Assembly (NCBI GenBank): GCA_016946835.1
Contig: JACVTC010000229.1
Location: forward strand, 64,001-128,000
Length of the DNA: 64,000 nucleotides
Direction: 5' to 3'
From: Neocallimastix lanati (nom. inval.)
Taxonomy: Eukaryota > Neocallimastigomycota > Neocallimastigomycetes > Neocallimastigales > Neocallimastigaceae
Made by a program: the position numbers and the translations under genes. Below are positions 52,551-62,156 of the stretch, piece after piece (position 1 is the first letter of the stretch; the number at the start of each line of letters is the position of its first letter). The notes under the pieces were generated by a model. It saw only the letters and a list, made by a program, of their open reading frames with translations, searched no databases and had not been told where the DNA came from.

Positions 52551-53058
52551 TACTTATAATTTAAATTTTAAAATATAAAAATAAAGTAATAACAAAATAT
52601 AAAATATAAAATTAGGATAATAATAATAATAAAATAATATTAATAATAATAAAATAAAGAAATAAAGTATTATATGTGAAATAAAATAATATAAAAAAAA
52701 TTTTTTTAAACAATTAAATTACTAATATATAATATTAAATATTTAATTATTAGATATTATATTTATACTTAAAATAAAATTATAGATATTAAAGATATAT
52801 TAATAAAATATAAATTTAAATATTATGAATTACTATATATATATATATACTTTAAAAAAAAACATATAAATATATCTTAATTTTCTCTAAAAATTTTTTT
52901 TTTCTGTTTAATTTTTTTATTTAATTATATTTTTTATCTATCATATATACTATTTAAATTAATTATTATTTAAAAAACATATTTATAAAATTATACCTAA
53001 AATTATATCGATAGAATTTTTTTTTTAACATATATAAATTTTTAAAAGATAATTGAAA

Positions 53059-54440
53059 ATGAAGCAATACGAATATAGTGGTGAAGACTCAAAGTCTGAT
53101 ATTATCAGAGACTGTATTTCTGCTCTTGGAGGTAAGATTTTACATATTAAAAATATACAGTGCTATTTTTTCTTAATAAAAAGAAAAAGTTCTAAATGTC
53201 TATTAAAAAAAGAAATAGAAATATTTAAAAAAAAAAAATAAAAATAAAAATTGAAATAAAAATAGAAATAAAAATAATAATAAGTAATAAAAAAATAAAA
53301 ATAGAAAATATAATAAATGAAAAAATGGGAAATAGCTATGAACAATTAAATTAATATTATCGTGAATATAATATTTTAAATTAGAATAAAAATAAAAATA
53401 TATATATATATTTTTATGGAAAAAAAAAAAAAAAAGAAAGCAATAGTATTAATAGTGTTAGATATGTATATATTTATTTATGAAAAAAATGGCATTAAAT
53501 GGAATAAGATATATATATATAAATTTTAAAAAGTGAAAGTAATAATAATTTTTAAAAATTTTATTATATATATATAAATATTAATTATTATTCTTTAAAA
53601 TAATAAAATTTACATAATAAAGAATTTGTTGGTACTACTTTCTTTGTCTTCATGGGTATCAGTTCTGTTAATAGTGCTTTCCATTCCATGCAAACTGAAA
53701 ATGTAGACAATATTGCTTTCTTAAAGGATGTTACCAATAGTACTGTTATTAACCCAGGTTATGCTACTGGTGCCAGTCCAGCTTCTCAACTTCAAATTGC
53801 CTTTGGTTTTGGTGTTGGTTTAATGTGTATGGTTTGGGCTTTCTACCGTATTAGTGGTGGACATCTTAACCCAGCTGTTACTTTAGGTCTCTTCTGTTCT
53901 GGAGCTGTTCCAATAGTTAAAGCTGTCTTATATATTATTGCTCAAATTTGTGGTGGTATGCTTGGTGCCTTATTTGCAAAGATTCTTTTCCCAAAACCAC
54001 ACGATGGTGTTACAAGAGGTGCTAATGGTATTCCAGATGGTAGATCCGTTACTGCTGGTTTCTTCCTTGAACTTATTCTTACTTTCCTTTTAGTTTTCGT
54101 TGTTCATATGCTCGCCCTTGAAGTTAACAATGCCAGAAATGTTGCCCCATTTGTTATTGGTGCCATTGTCTTTGTTGGTCACCTTATTGCCATTCCAATT
54201 ACTGGTACTTCTATGAACCCAGCTCGTTCCTTTGGTGCTTCTGTTGTTGCTAACCAATGGGATGATCATTGGGTATTCTGGATTGCTCCTTTAGTAGGTG
54301 GTATTTTAGCTTCTATTTGTTACAGAATCTTCAATTACTTCAACATTAAAGCCTTAAACGGTAGTCAAGATCATACTACTGCTATGGAATATGGAAACAA
54401 CCCAATGGCTATTAACAGTACTGAATCTCTTCCACATTAA
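53059..54440 (+). CDS. Aquaporin (MIP family water channel)
   Basis: Exon 1 53059-53131 (donor GTAAGA) and exon 2 53623-54440 (acceptor AAG) join in phase 1 for 296 aa. ATG at 53059 is chosen; no ATG lies in frame above it. The six-helix MIP fold is visible: helix 1 near 19-44 (EFVGTTFFVFMG), a long polar loop A (45-75), the first NPA at 107-109 (GGHLNPAVTLG), and the second NPA at 223-225 followed by Arg226 (GTSMNPARSFG). His211 before the second half-helix (FVGHL) together with Arg226 and a small residue nearby suggests a narrow, water-selective filter, not a glycerol facilitator; that is inference from family knowledge. Length is typical of orthodox aquaporins. It stands alone, with LINEs 0.75 kb downstream. 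Confidence 0.96.
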
Positions 54441-55195
54441 ATGAAATAAAATAAATTTAAATTTCTAATAATATAAATATAAGAAAAAAAAATTAAGTTA
54501 AGATTATTATTTTAAAATTAAAATAAGAAAAAATCTTTATATTTAAGTAATATTATTTCCTCTTTATATATGTAAAAGGAAAATAATTATATGAACACAT
54601 AAATATTTTTTTAAAAAAAAAAAAAAAAATTAAAAAATATATAATATTTATTTTTATATATTTTTATATCTTTTTTTTATAATTTAGAAGAAAATCTTTT
54701 ATATATGAATAATATAATATTTAAAAAAAAAATGAAAATATTGTTAAAAGTTTATAAGATTTATGCATAATAGTAATATATAAATTATGTATTATTTTTA
54801 AATCCTAATATTATTTATTCTATTCTTTTTTTTTATTCAATAGAAAGAATAAAAAAAGAAATATATATATATAGTAAAGGATAAAAATAATTAATTATTT
54901 ATATATAATACTATTTAAAATTATATATATTCTTTTATTAATATTTTTATGATTTATTTAATTAAAGTATTTCATATTAATAATTATATATAAAAAAATA
55001 AAGATTATTATCTAATAAAATATATAATAAATATATAATATAAAAAAAAAAAAAAAAAAAAAAAAAATAAAGTACCTTAATTTTATTTTTATTTTTATTT
55101 TAAATATTTTCTTTATTATATATTATTTGTTATTTGTTATTCTTGTTTTAAGGTTGATTTATAATAAATATTTACTCTAATTAATTGATTCTTTA
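54441..55195. other. AT-rich spacer between aquaporin and LINE array
   Basis: No gene. A25 at about 55043-55067 precedes the array by 130 bp. Several AATAAA-like words follow the aquaporin stop and could serve for 3' processing. Confidence 0.7.
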
Positions 55196-56734
55196 TGCTT
55201 CTAGTTTAAATTGTTTACAGAAGATATACTCCAGAATTTGGAATGAAGAATTTTCTACCACATGGAATGAAGCAAGTATCATATCTATTCCTAAAATTCC
55301 TATTCCATTTAAGAAGATTATAATTAACTCTTATGTACTTAGTAAAGTCTCTTACTTTGCACCTTTACTTGGTTCGAATAAAACGAGAACAAATAATACT
55401 CAGAAATTAATTAATAAAGGATTAAGATGGATTGCAGGTATACAAAAAGCCAAATCATTTATTAATGTATATTCTATTTCAAAAGATTTACATATTCCTC
55501 CATTGTCAGCTAAGTGTGCTTTGTCTCAGGTCAAATGTTTTGATAAATGGAAAAATTCAAATTGTATTATTTCCTATTTAGTTAATAATATTCCAAAATC
55601 TAGAAAATATACATGGACAAAAGAAAGTAGAACTCTTAAACGTAAACTAGAGAAAAGAGGTAATAACGATAATAAAATCAAGGATTTTTATTGGAAAAGA
55701 GATATGAAAATCAATTCTATTAAAGCTGAGTTTTATGACAAAAACAAATTCGAAGAAACATCAAAATTTATAAAACTTTGTTATGACTATCCTGATCTTT
55801 CATATGGTTTCTATTGGCTATTGAGAGCACGAAGCGGATATAGATTAGATGCTAGAATTGCTAAAGCTGCAAAAATAGTGGACCAAATGTGTCCTAATTT
55901 TTGTCCCTGTTGTAAAAGTAATAAACAATGGATAAGTCATTGGTTAATTGATTGTCCCTTTTTCAATCATACTCGTAGTAAAGTTAATGATAAAATTTTA
56001 TTTTTATATAATGCTTTTTACCGTGGCAACCTAACAAATGATATTGTTAATAGTAATAATGATAATAGTAATAGTAATAATAGTAATAGTTATAATAGTA
56101 ATAATAATATTAGTAATAGTATTTTTAGTAATGTTAGTAATAGTATTGAAAATAATGTGTATATTGATTCTAGTGTGTGTGAAAAAGTGTTTAATTTCCT
56201 TCTTGGAAGTCGAAGTATTAATAACAGTACAAGGGAATGGAAGGATCTATTTAAGTGCCAGATGAAATCAGGTGCTTATTCTGATACTCCGTTCTTAGTG
56301 GTTACTGCGGCACTTCTCCAATCGATTATACCTATTGCTATTGGCCAGCAATGGTCTTTATTCAATAGGTTCAAATCGAATCGTACTACTACTACCAAGA
56401 GCGTCAATGCTGAAGAAACAGTAAGACAGGCCAGCAGGGCTAGCGCAACCAATGAAGATCATAATTTTGTATCTTAAAATTATGATTAACATTGCGAAGT
56501 CAAAGTTAATTATTATACTTCAGTATAATAATGCCCTTGTGAAGTCTTACAAATATTAATTAAATGAAACTAGAATATATTATACCATTATTTTATTTTT
56601 ATTTTGTGTTTTATTTTTTGTTTATTTTTTTTCTTTTTTTTTTTTATTATTTTATTACATGTATTTTATCAAATATTTAATTAATAAAGATGAAACAAGT
56701 TTGCTGCCGTTAAAAAAAAAAAAAAAAAAAAAAA
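55196..56734 (+). mobile_element. LINE copy A: 5'-truncated and internally deleted
   Basis: Begins abruptly inside the reverse-transcriptase region, matching copy B from about 59426. After ~98 bp it jumps to the position equivalent to about 60380, so ~860 bp including the catalytic FADD motif is missing. The junction has shared CC(T)AAAA sequence. It then follows copy B through the zinc-finger C-terminus to TAA at 56475-56477, the 3' UTR and an A23 tail (56712-56734). The joined frame stays open (about 430 codons) but has no ATG at its start and no functional reverse transcriptase. Nothing separates its tail from copy B. Confidence 0.93.
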
Positions 56735-59700
56735 TTCTATTTTCATGTAGTATTACTATTCTCATGTAAGAATCTATTGTATTCAATTGTATTTCAACTT
56801 TATATTTCATGTATCACGTTGTAAGAGATTGATTCACTCTAAATCTTGTAGTAATTTATTTAACTCTTTACTAATTTTGTGCCATTTTATTTCATCAATT
56901 CAATCTTAGTCATTAAATACTTTATGATATTCAATTTAAATAATATACTGAAAAAAGTGCTAAATCAAATTATTTTTCAATCATTCAACAAACTACTAAT
57001 TATCGAAATTATTTACTCCAAAAAGATATAAAATTATTACAATTCTCATTATACTCAAGACTTTATATTAAAAATTGACTTTTTTTTATTTTTTTTTTTA
57101 GTTATTAATTTTTAGTTTTTTTATTACTATTATGGAAATCCAATTTATAAGAAATAAGAATTTCATTCTAAGAGGTTCAAGGTGCCACGGTATACCAATG
57201 GAGAATACGAAACTACTCTTTATCCGCGGACTTCGATCTTGGCCAGAAATCAAAATGAGAAGACATTTAAAGAAAACTCTGAATGAATTAAATGATAAGG
57301 TTTTATCAGTTAAACGTATTGCTAATTTTATTGATGCATTCTTTAAAATTAAAATAGTAGGTAATGAAGAAGAATTAACATCTATTACTGATTGTATTGT
57401 TAATAGTTTCAAACGTGCTTCAATTAATGTTATTAATTGTAGCAAAAGGAATCATAAATACAGTTTTTCTTCACTCAAAAGGAAACATTTTGCCTTATCA
57501 GAAAAAGTGAATTCATCTTATAATATCAACTTATTCACTACTTCAAATTCAAATGCAGATTCAAGTCAAAATTCAAATTCAAGTTCAAATACTGATTCAT
57601 GTTCAAGTTCAAGTACTAGCTCAAGTTCAAGTTCAAGTACAAGTTTAAGTACAAGTTCAAGTACAGGTTCAAGTTCAAGTTCAAGTCCAAGTTCAAGTAC
57701 AATTTCAAGTTCAAGTTCAAGTACAAGTTCAAGTACAAGTTCAAGTTCAAGTTCAAGTTCAAGTACAAGTTCCAGTTCAATTTCAAATTTATGTTTAAAT
57801 TCAGTTTCAAGCTCAGATTCAAATTCAAATTTCAGTTCAATCAATTATAATAATTCCAATAATATTAATAACACTCATATTAATAATAATACAGTTAAAG
57901 AATTTTCTCTATGTGTCAGTTGGAATACTAATGGATGGAACTTTGATAAAAAAGACAGTGTTGAATTCTTTATTTCAATGTACAAACCACTTTTCTTATG
58001 CTTTCAGGAAACAGGAAATGGTTCAGGTTCTAGCAGTAAATATCCATGTCGAGTATCATTAAAAAACTACAAACATTTCTTCAAAAAAGCTAATAATGAA
58101 ATTCCCGGTAAAAGAGGTCTTTATATTGGGTTTCATAATTCTTGTCAAGCCTCTCTTGAAAACAACACTTATGAGTATATTATTTCCTTGTATACTTATA
58201 ATTTTTGGAATTTCACTAAATGTTCTATTGGTAATGTGTACGTACCTCATAGTGGCCATAGCCTTCATGCTAGAGCTGCTAGAATTGAAATATTGTCTTG
58301 GTTAAATAGTCACTCTTCTCATCCTTCAATGTTGGTTGGTGATTTTAATTTACCTACTGAGAAATTAAGTAATTTGCTCTCTAAATTTAGTAATTGGAAA
58401 ATTCTTCCCTTATGGGGCTCCCCAATTTCATGGAGTAGAGGTAATAGAGAATCTGATATAGATCATGCGATTGTCAATGATCATATGTTAGATTTACTTT
58501 CATATGGTACTTTTATTGACTTTCCCCCCATTTCGGATCATAAACCTTTATTAATAAAGGGTAAATGTTTTTCATCAGTTAATTCAGATAATTCTTTCTC
58601 TCTGCCTAAAAAGACAGTTAAATGGGATAGATTAAAATGTATAAATGAAAAAGAATCAATTTTTGACAACAACTATTTTAGTGTATTAGAGGAAGTGATT
58701 CCAGATCCTAATATTAGTATTGATGATATTTCAAAGAAATTTATTTCAACTTCATTCAATATTGCTAAGGAACTTAATATCACGTCAATTTCAGAAGTTC
58801 GAAAATCTTTTTTTCATATGTCGCAGAAAATATTTAATTTGCAAAAACTCAAAATGAAATTATATAAATCCATTAAAAAAAGAGGTTCTTATCATAATTT
58901 AGATGAATTTGAAGAATTAATTGATAAATATAATAGAATGTGCAAAATTATTCATCATATGTGTAATATTTATAGGAAAACTGAATACCAACATTGGATT
59001 AATACAGGATGTGAATATATGAAATCTCATAACCCTAAGAAAGCTTGGAAATGGCTTAAAACAACAGCAAAAGTAGATAAATTTAAAAATATGTCAAATT
59101 CTCCAGTAAAGGACAAAAATGGTAAACTAGCTACTTCTACTAAAGAACAGTTAGAAGTATGGCACAATCACTATAAAAAACTTGCTTCAAGTCATTCTGA
59201 TATCAATAGTGCATTAATCGAATGGTCTAATAAATTTTCCAATGGAACAATTAGGTATACGAGACACAATGAATGGGATATAAATCAAGACATCAGTATA
59301 GAAGAAATTAGAGAAGCAATTTTGGCTACTCCAAATTTTAAAGCTTCAGGCCCGGATGGAATTCCTATTGAATTTTATAAAGCTTTAATTCCTCCGGATG
59401 ACGAAAATTCAGTAAATAATTCTTCTTCTGGTTTAAATTGTTTACAGAAGATATACTCAAGAATTTGGAATGGAGAATTTCCTAGCTCATGGAATGAAGC
59501 AAGTATTATATCTATTCCTAAAAAAGGAGATGATCTATCTGATTGTGACAATTATCGAGGTATCTCTCTGATTAACAATGGTATTAAACTCATTTCGAAA
59601 ATAGTCTCCAAAAGAATTTCAGAATATGGACTTAAAAATAATTTTATTAGGCCAGAGCAATTTGGATTTCGTACTAAAGAAGAATGTGTTAGTTTATTTA

Positions 59701-61802
59701 TTTCAATTCGAGAAATTTGTCAAAGGCGTAAAAATGATAATAAAGAAACTTACCTAGCTTTTCTAGATTTAAAAAAGGCATATGATTCTGTTCCAATAGG
59801 TAATATTTTATATAAATTAGATGCTTTAGGTATTAGAGGTAAATGTTATCAATTTATAAAAAATCTATATTTGACATCCAAAGCTAGTGTTAAAATTGAT
59901 GATCAATATTCGGAATCTTTTAATATTATGAAAGGAGTTAGACAAGGTTGTCCACTATCACCAATTCTTTTCAATCTTTTTATTAATGACATTTTTAATG
60001 ATGTTTCAGAACTTGGAATTCCTTTAGGCGAATCTAGATGTTGTGGTGGACTCTTTGCAGATGATATTGTTCTATGCGCACCGTCAAGAACTAAGTTGAA
60101 AAAAATGCTTAAGAAGGTAAATGAATGGGCTAAATTTAATATGATGAATTTTGGAATTAATAAGTGTGCAACGATGGTGATTCGACCAGACACACCTCTT
60201 TTTCAAAATAAAAGAGATCCTACTTTTTATCTTGCTGGTCAACCAATTCCAATAACTAAATGTTATACCTATTTAGGTATACCATTTGATAAAAGCTTAT
60301 CGTTGAAACCTATTATTAAATTACTTAACTCTAAAGTAACTAAAGCTCTCTTTTCTGTTAGTAAATTTCTTTCAAATTCCAAAATTCCTATTCCATTTAA
60401 GAAGATTATAATTAACTCTTATGTACTTAGTAAAGTCTCTTACTTTGCACCTTTACTTGGTTCGAATAAAACGAGAACAAATAATACTCAGAAATTAATT
60501 AATAAAGGATTAAGATGGATTGCAGGTATACAAAAAGCCAAATCATTTATTAATGTATATTCTATTTCAAAAGATTTACATATTCCTCCATTGTCAGCTA
60601 AGTGTGCTTTGTCTCAGGTCAAATGTTTTGATAAATGGAAAAATTCAAATTGTATTATTTCCTATTTAGTTAATAATATTCCAAAATCTAGAAAATATAC
60701 ATGGACAAAAGAAAGTAGAACTCTTAAACGTAAACTAGAGAAAAGAGGTAATAACGATAATAAAATCAAGGATTTTTATTGGAAAAGAGATATGAAAATC
60801 AATTCTATTAAAGCTGAGTTTTATGACAAAAACAAATTCGAAGAAACATCAAAATTTATAAAACTTTGTTATGACTATCCTGATCTTTCATATGGTTTCT
60901 ATTGGCTATTGAGAGCACGAAGCGGATATAGATTAGATGCTAGAATTGCTAAAGCTGCAAAAATAGTGGACCAAATGTGTCCTAATTTTTGTCCCTGTTG
61001 TAAAAGTAATAAACAATGGATAAGTCATTGGTTAATTGATTGTCCCTTTTTCAATCATACTCGTAGTAAAGTTAATGATAAAATTTTATTTTTATATAAT
61101 GCTTTTTACCGTGGCAACCTAACAAATGATATTGTTAATAGTAATAATGATAATAGTAATAGTAATAATAGTAATAGTTATAATAGTAATAATAATATTA
61201 GTAATAGTATTTTTAGTAATGTTAGTAATAGTATTGAAAATAATGTGTATATTGATTCTAGTGTGTGTGAAAAAGTGTTTAATTTCCTTCTTGGAGGTCG
61301 AAATATTAATAACAGTACAAGGGAATGGGAGGATCTATTTAAGTGCCAGATGAAATCAGGTGCTTATTCTGATACTCCGTTCTTAGTGGTTACTGCGGCA
61401 CTTCTCCAATCGATTATACCTATTGCTATTGGCCAGCAATGGTCTTTGTTCAATAGGTTCAAATCGAATCGTACTACTACTACCAAGAGCGTCAATGCTG
61501 AAGAAACAGTAAGACAGGCCAGCAGAGCTAGCGCAACCAATGAAGATCATAATTTTGTATCTTAAAATTATGATTAACATTGCGAAGTCAAAATTAATTA
61601 TTATATTACAGTATAATAATGCCCTTGTGAAGTCTTACAGATATTAATTAAATGAAACTAGAATATATTATACCATTATTTTATTTTTATTTTGTGTTTT
61701 ATTTTTTGTTTATTTTTTTATCTTTTTTTTTTTTTTTTTATTATTTTATTACATGTATTTTATCAAATATTTAATTAATAAAGATGAAACAAGTTTGCTG
61801 CC

Positions 61803-61859
<57 letters not shown>
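56735..61859 (+). mobile_element. LINE copy B: apparently full length
   Basis: Consists of a 5' UTR of ~397 bp, one long ORF, a 3' UTR of ~240 bp rich in T runs, and an A54 tail (61806-61859). It starts directly at the end of copy A's poly(A) tail. The 5' UTR shares the 15-bp word GAGATTGATTCACTC (56825-56839) with copy C. The intact ORF suggests a recent insertion that could still be active. No target-site duplication can be defined because both borders are A-rich tails. Confidence 0.93.
57132..61565 (+). CDS. LINE polyprotein: AP-like endonuclease and reverse transcriptase (1477 aa)
   Basis: Catalyses target-primed reverse transcription. After a basic N-terminus of ~140 residues comes a serine tract (about 142-235) built from TCAAGT hexamers, with serine codons TCA and AGT alternating. 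The endonuclease/exonuclease/phosphatase domain spans about 256-475: SWNTNG, CFQETGN, GDFN and SDHKPL supply the metal and phosphate ligands. The reverse transcriptase follows at about 735-1000: SGPDGIP, YRGISL, AFLDLKKAYDSV, GVRQGCPLSP and the catalytic FADD near 976. A C-terminal zinc knuckle of C-C-H-C type (CPCCKSNKQWISHWLIDC) lies near 1287-1304, followed by an Asn/Ser linker and tail. No separate gag-like ORF1 is seen. I do not assign a LINE clade. All catalytic motifs look intact. Confidence 0.95.
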   Translation: MEIQFIRNKNFILRGSRCHGIPMENTKLLFIRGLRSWPEIKMRRHLKKTLNELNDKVLSVKRIANFIDAFFKIKIVGNEEELTSITDCIVNSFKRASINVINCSKRNHKYSFSSLKRKHFALSEKVNSSYNINLFTTSNSNADSSQNSNSSSNTDSCSSSSTSSSSSSSTSLSTSSSTGSSSSSSPSSSTISSSSSSTSSSTSSSSSSSSSTSSSSISNLCLNSVSSSDSNSNFSSINYNNSNNINNTHINNNTVKEFSLCVSWNTNGWNFDKKDSVEFFISMYKPLFLCFQETGNGSGSSSKYPCRVSLKNYKHFFKKANNEIPGKRGLYIGFHNSCQASLENNTYEYIISLYTYNFWNFTKCSIGNVYVPHSGHSLHARAARIEILSWLNSHSSHPSMLVGDFNLPTEKLSNLLSKFSNWKILPLWGSPISWSRGNRESDIDHAIVNDHMLDLLSYGTFIDFPPISDHKPLLIKGKCFSSVNSDNSFSLPKKTVKWDRLKCINEKESIFDNNYFSVLEEVIPDPNISIDDISKKFISTSFNIAKELNITSISEVRKSFFHMSQKIFNLQKLKMKLYKSIKKRGSYHNLDEFEELIDKYNRMCKIIHHMCNIYRKTEYQHWINTGCEYMKSHNPKKAWKWLKTTAKVDKFKNMSNSPVKDKNGKLATSTKEQLEVWHNHYKKLASSHSDINSALIEWSNKFSNGTIRYTRHNEWDINQDISIEEIREAILATPNFKASGPDGIPIEFYKALIPPDDENSVNNSSSGLNCLQKIYSRIWNGEFPSSWNEASIISIPKKGDDLSDCDNYRGISLINNGIKLISKIVSKRISEYGLKNNFIRPEQFGFRTKEECVSLFISIREICQRRKNDNKETYLAFLDLKKAYDSVPIGNILYKLDALGIRGKCYQFIKNLYLTSKASVKIDDQYSESFNIMKGVRQGCPLSPILFNLFINDIFNDVSELGIPLGESRCCGGLFADDIVLCAPSRTKLKKMLKKVNEWAKFNMMNFGINKCATMVIRPDTPLFQNKRDPTFYLAGQPIPITKCYTYLGIPFDKSLSLKPIIKLLNSKVTKALFSVSKFLSNSKIPIPFKKIIINSYVLSKVSYFAPLLGSNKTRTNNTQKLINKGLRWIAGIQKAKSFINVYSISKDLHIPPLSAKCALSQVKCFDKWKNSNCIISYLVNNIPKSRKYTWTKESRTLKRKLEKRGNNDNKIKDFYWKRDMKINSIKAEFYDKNKFEETSKFIKLCYDYPDLSYGFYWLLRARSGYRLDARIAKAAKIVDQMCPNFCPCCKSNKQWISHWLIDCPFFNHTRSKVNDKILFLYNAFYRGNLTNDIVNSNNDNSNSNNSNSYNSNNNISNSIFSNVSNSIENNVYIDSSVCEKVFNFLLGGRNINNSTREWEDLFKCQMKSGAYSDTPFLVVTAALLQSIIPIAIGQQWSLFNRFKSNRTTTTKSVNAEETVRQASRASATNEDHNFVS

Positions 61860-61861
<2 letters not shown>

Positions 61862-62156
61862 AACATTTTATCATTTTAAATTTTTTAATTTTTTAATTTC
61901 AACTTCATCAACTCCCCAATGAAGTGGACTGTTTTTCCAGGTCCATGGAGGGTTGATGGAAAAGGAATAACCTATATCAGGTGTACTAATTACAGCTTTC
62001 TGTGATTCTGATGATAATCAATGGTTATCCTTTCTAAAGTGGCTTCTAGTACGAAGAGAGAAATCTGGAATACTGGAAGACTGTAGAAAGTGAACTTGAC
62101 GTTCTATAATGCCTTAAACTGGATATGTAGTAACATTGGAATTGTATAATTAATAA
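61860..62156. other. GC-richer segment between LINE B tail and LINE C homology
   Basis: About 300 bp of mixed base composition between the A54 tail of copy B and the point where similarity to copy B's 5' UTR begins. A 28-codon frame at 61919-62005 (+) starts MKWTVFPGPWRVDG. Another frame reads DDNQWLSFLKWLLVRR to a TGA near 62092. These may be frameshifted remains of one protein segment or the true 5' end of the copy C family. I do not recognise them. Confidence 0.45.

Larger units (their letters stand above)
39717..53058. other. 13-kb gene desert
   Basis: I found no supportable coding exon on either strand. Small open frames (43183-43371, 44473-44706) are AT-driven. The region holds homopolymers, 10-bp ATATTCTATA repeats (about 39896-39930), (TTATTTA)n arrays, a 44-bp tandem repeat and two inverted repeats listed separately. 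Minor G/C-bearing words (for example near 45841-45900) show no frame. The right end contains the aquaporin promoter, with a short T run at 53018-53027. Confidence 0.6.

Noticed and set aside
53053-53058. Upstream aquaporin start at TTG
   Set aside because: A non-ATG start is unlikely in a fungal nuclear gene when an ATG follows two codons later at 53059.
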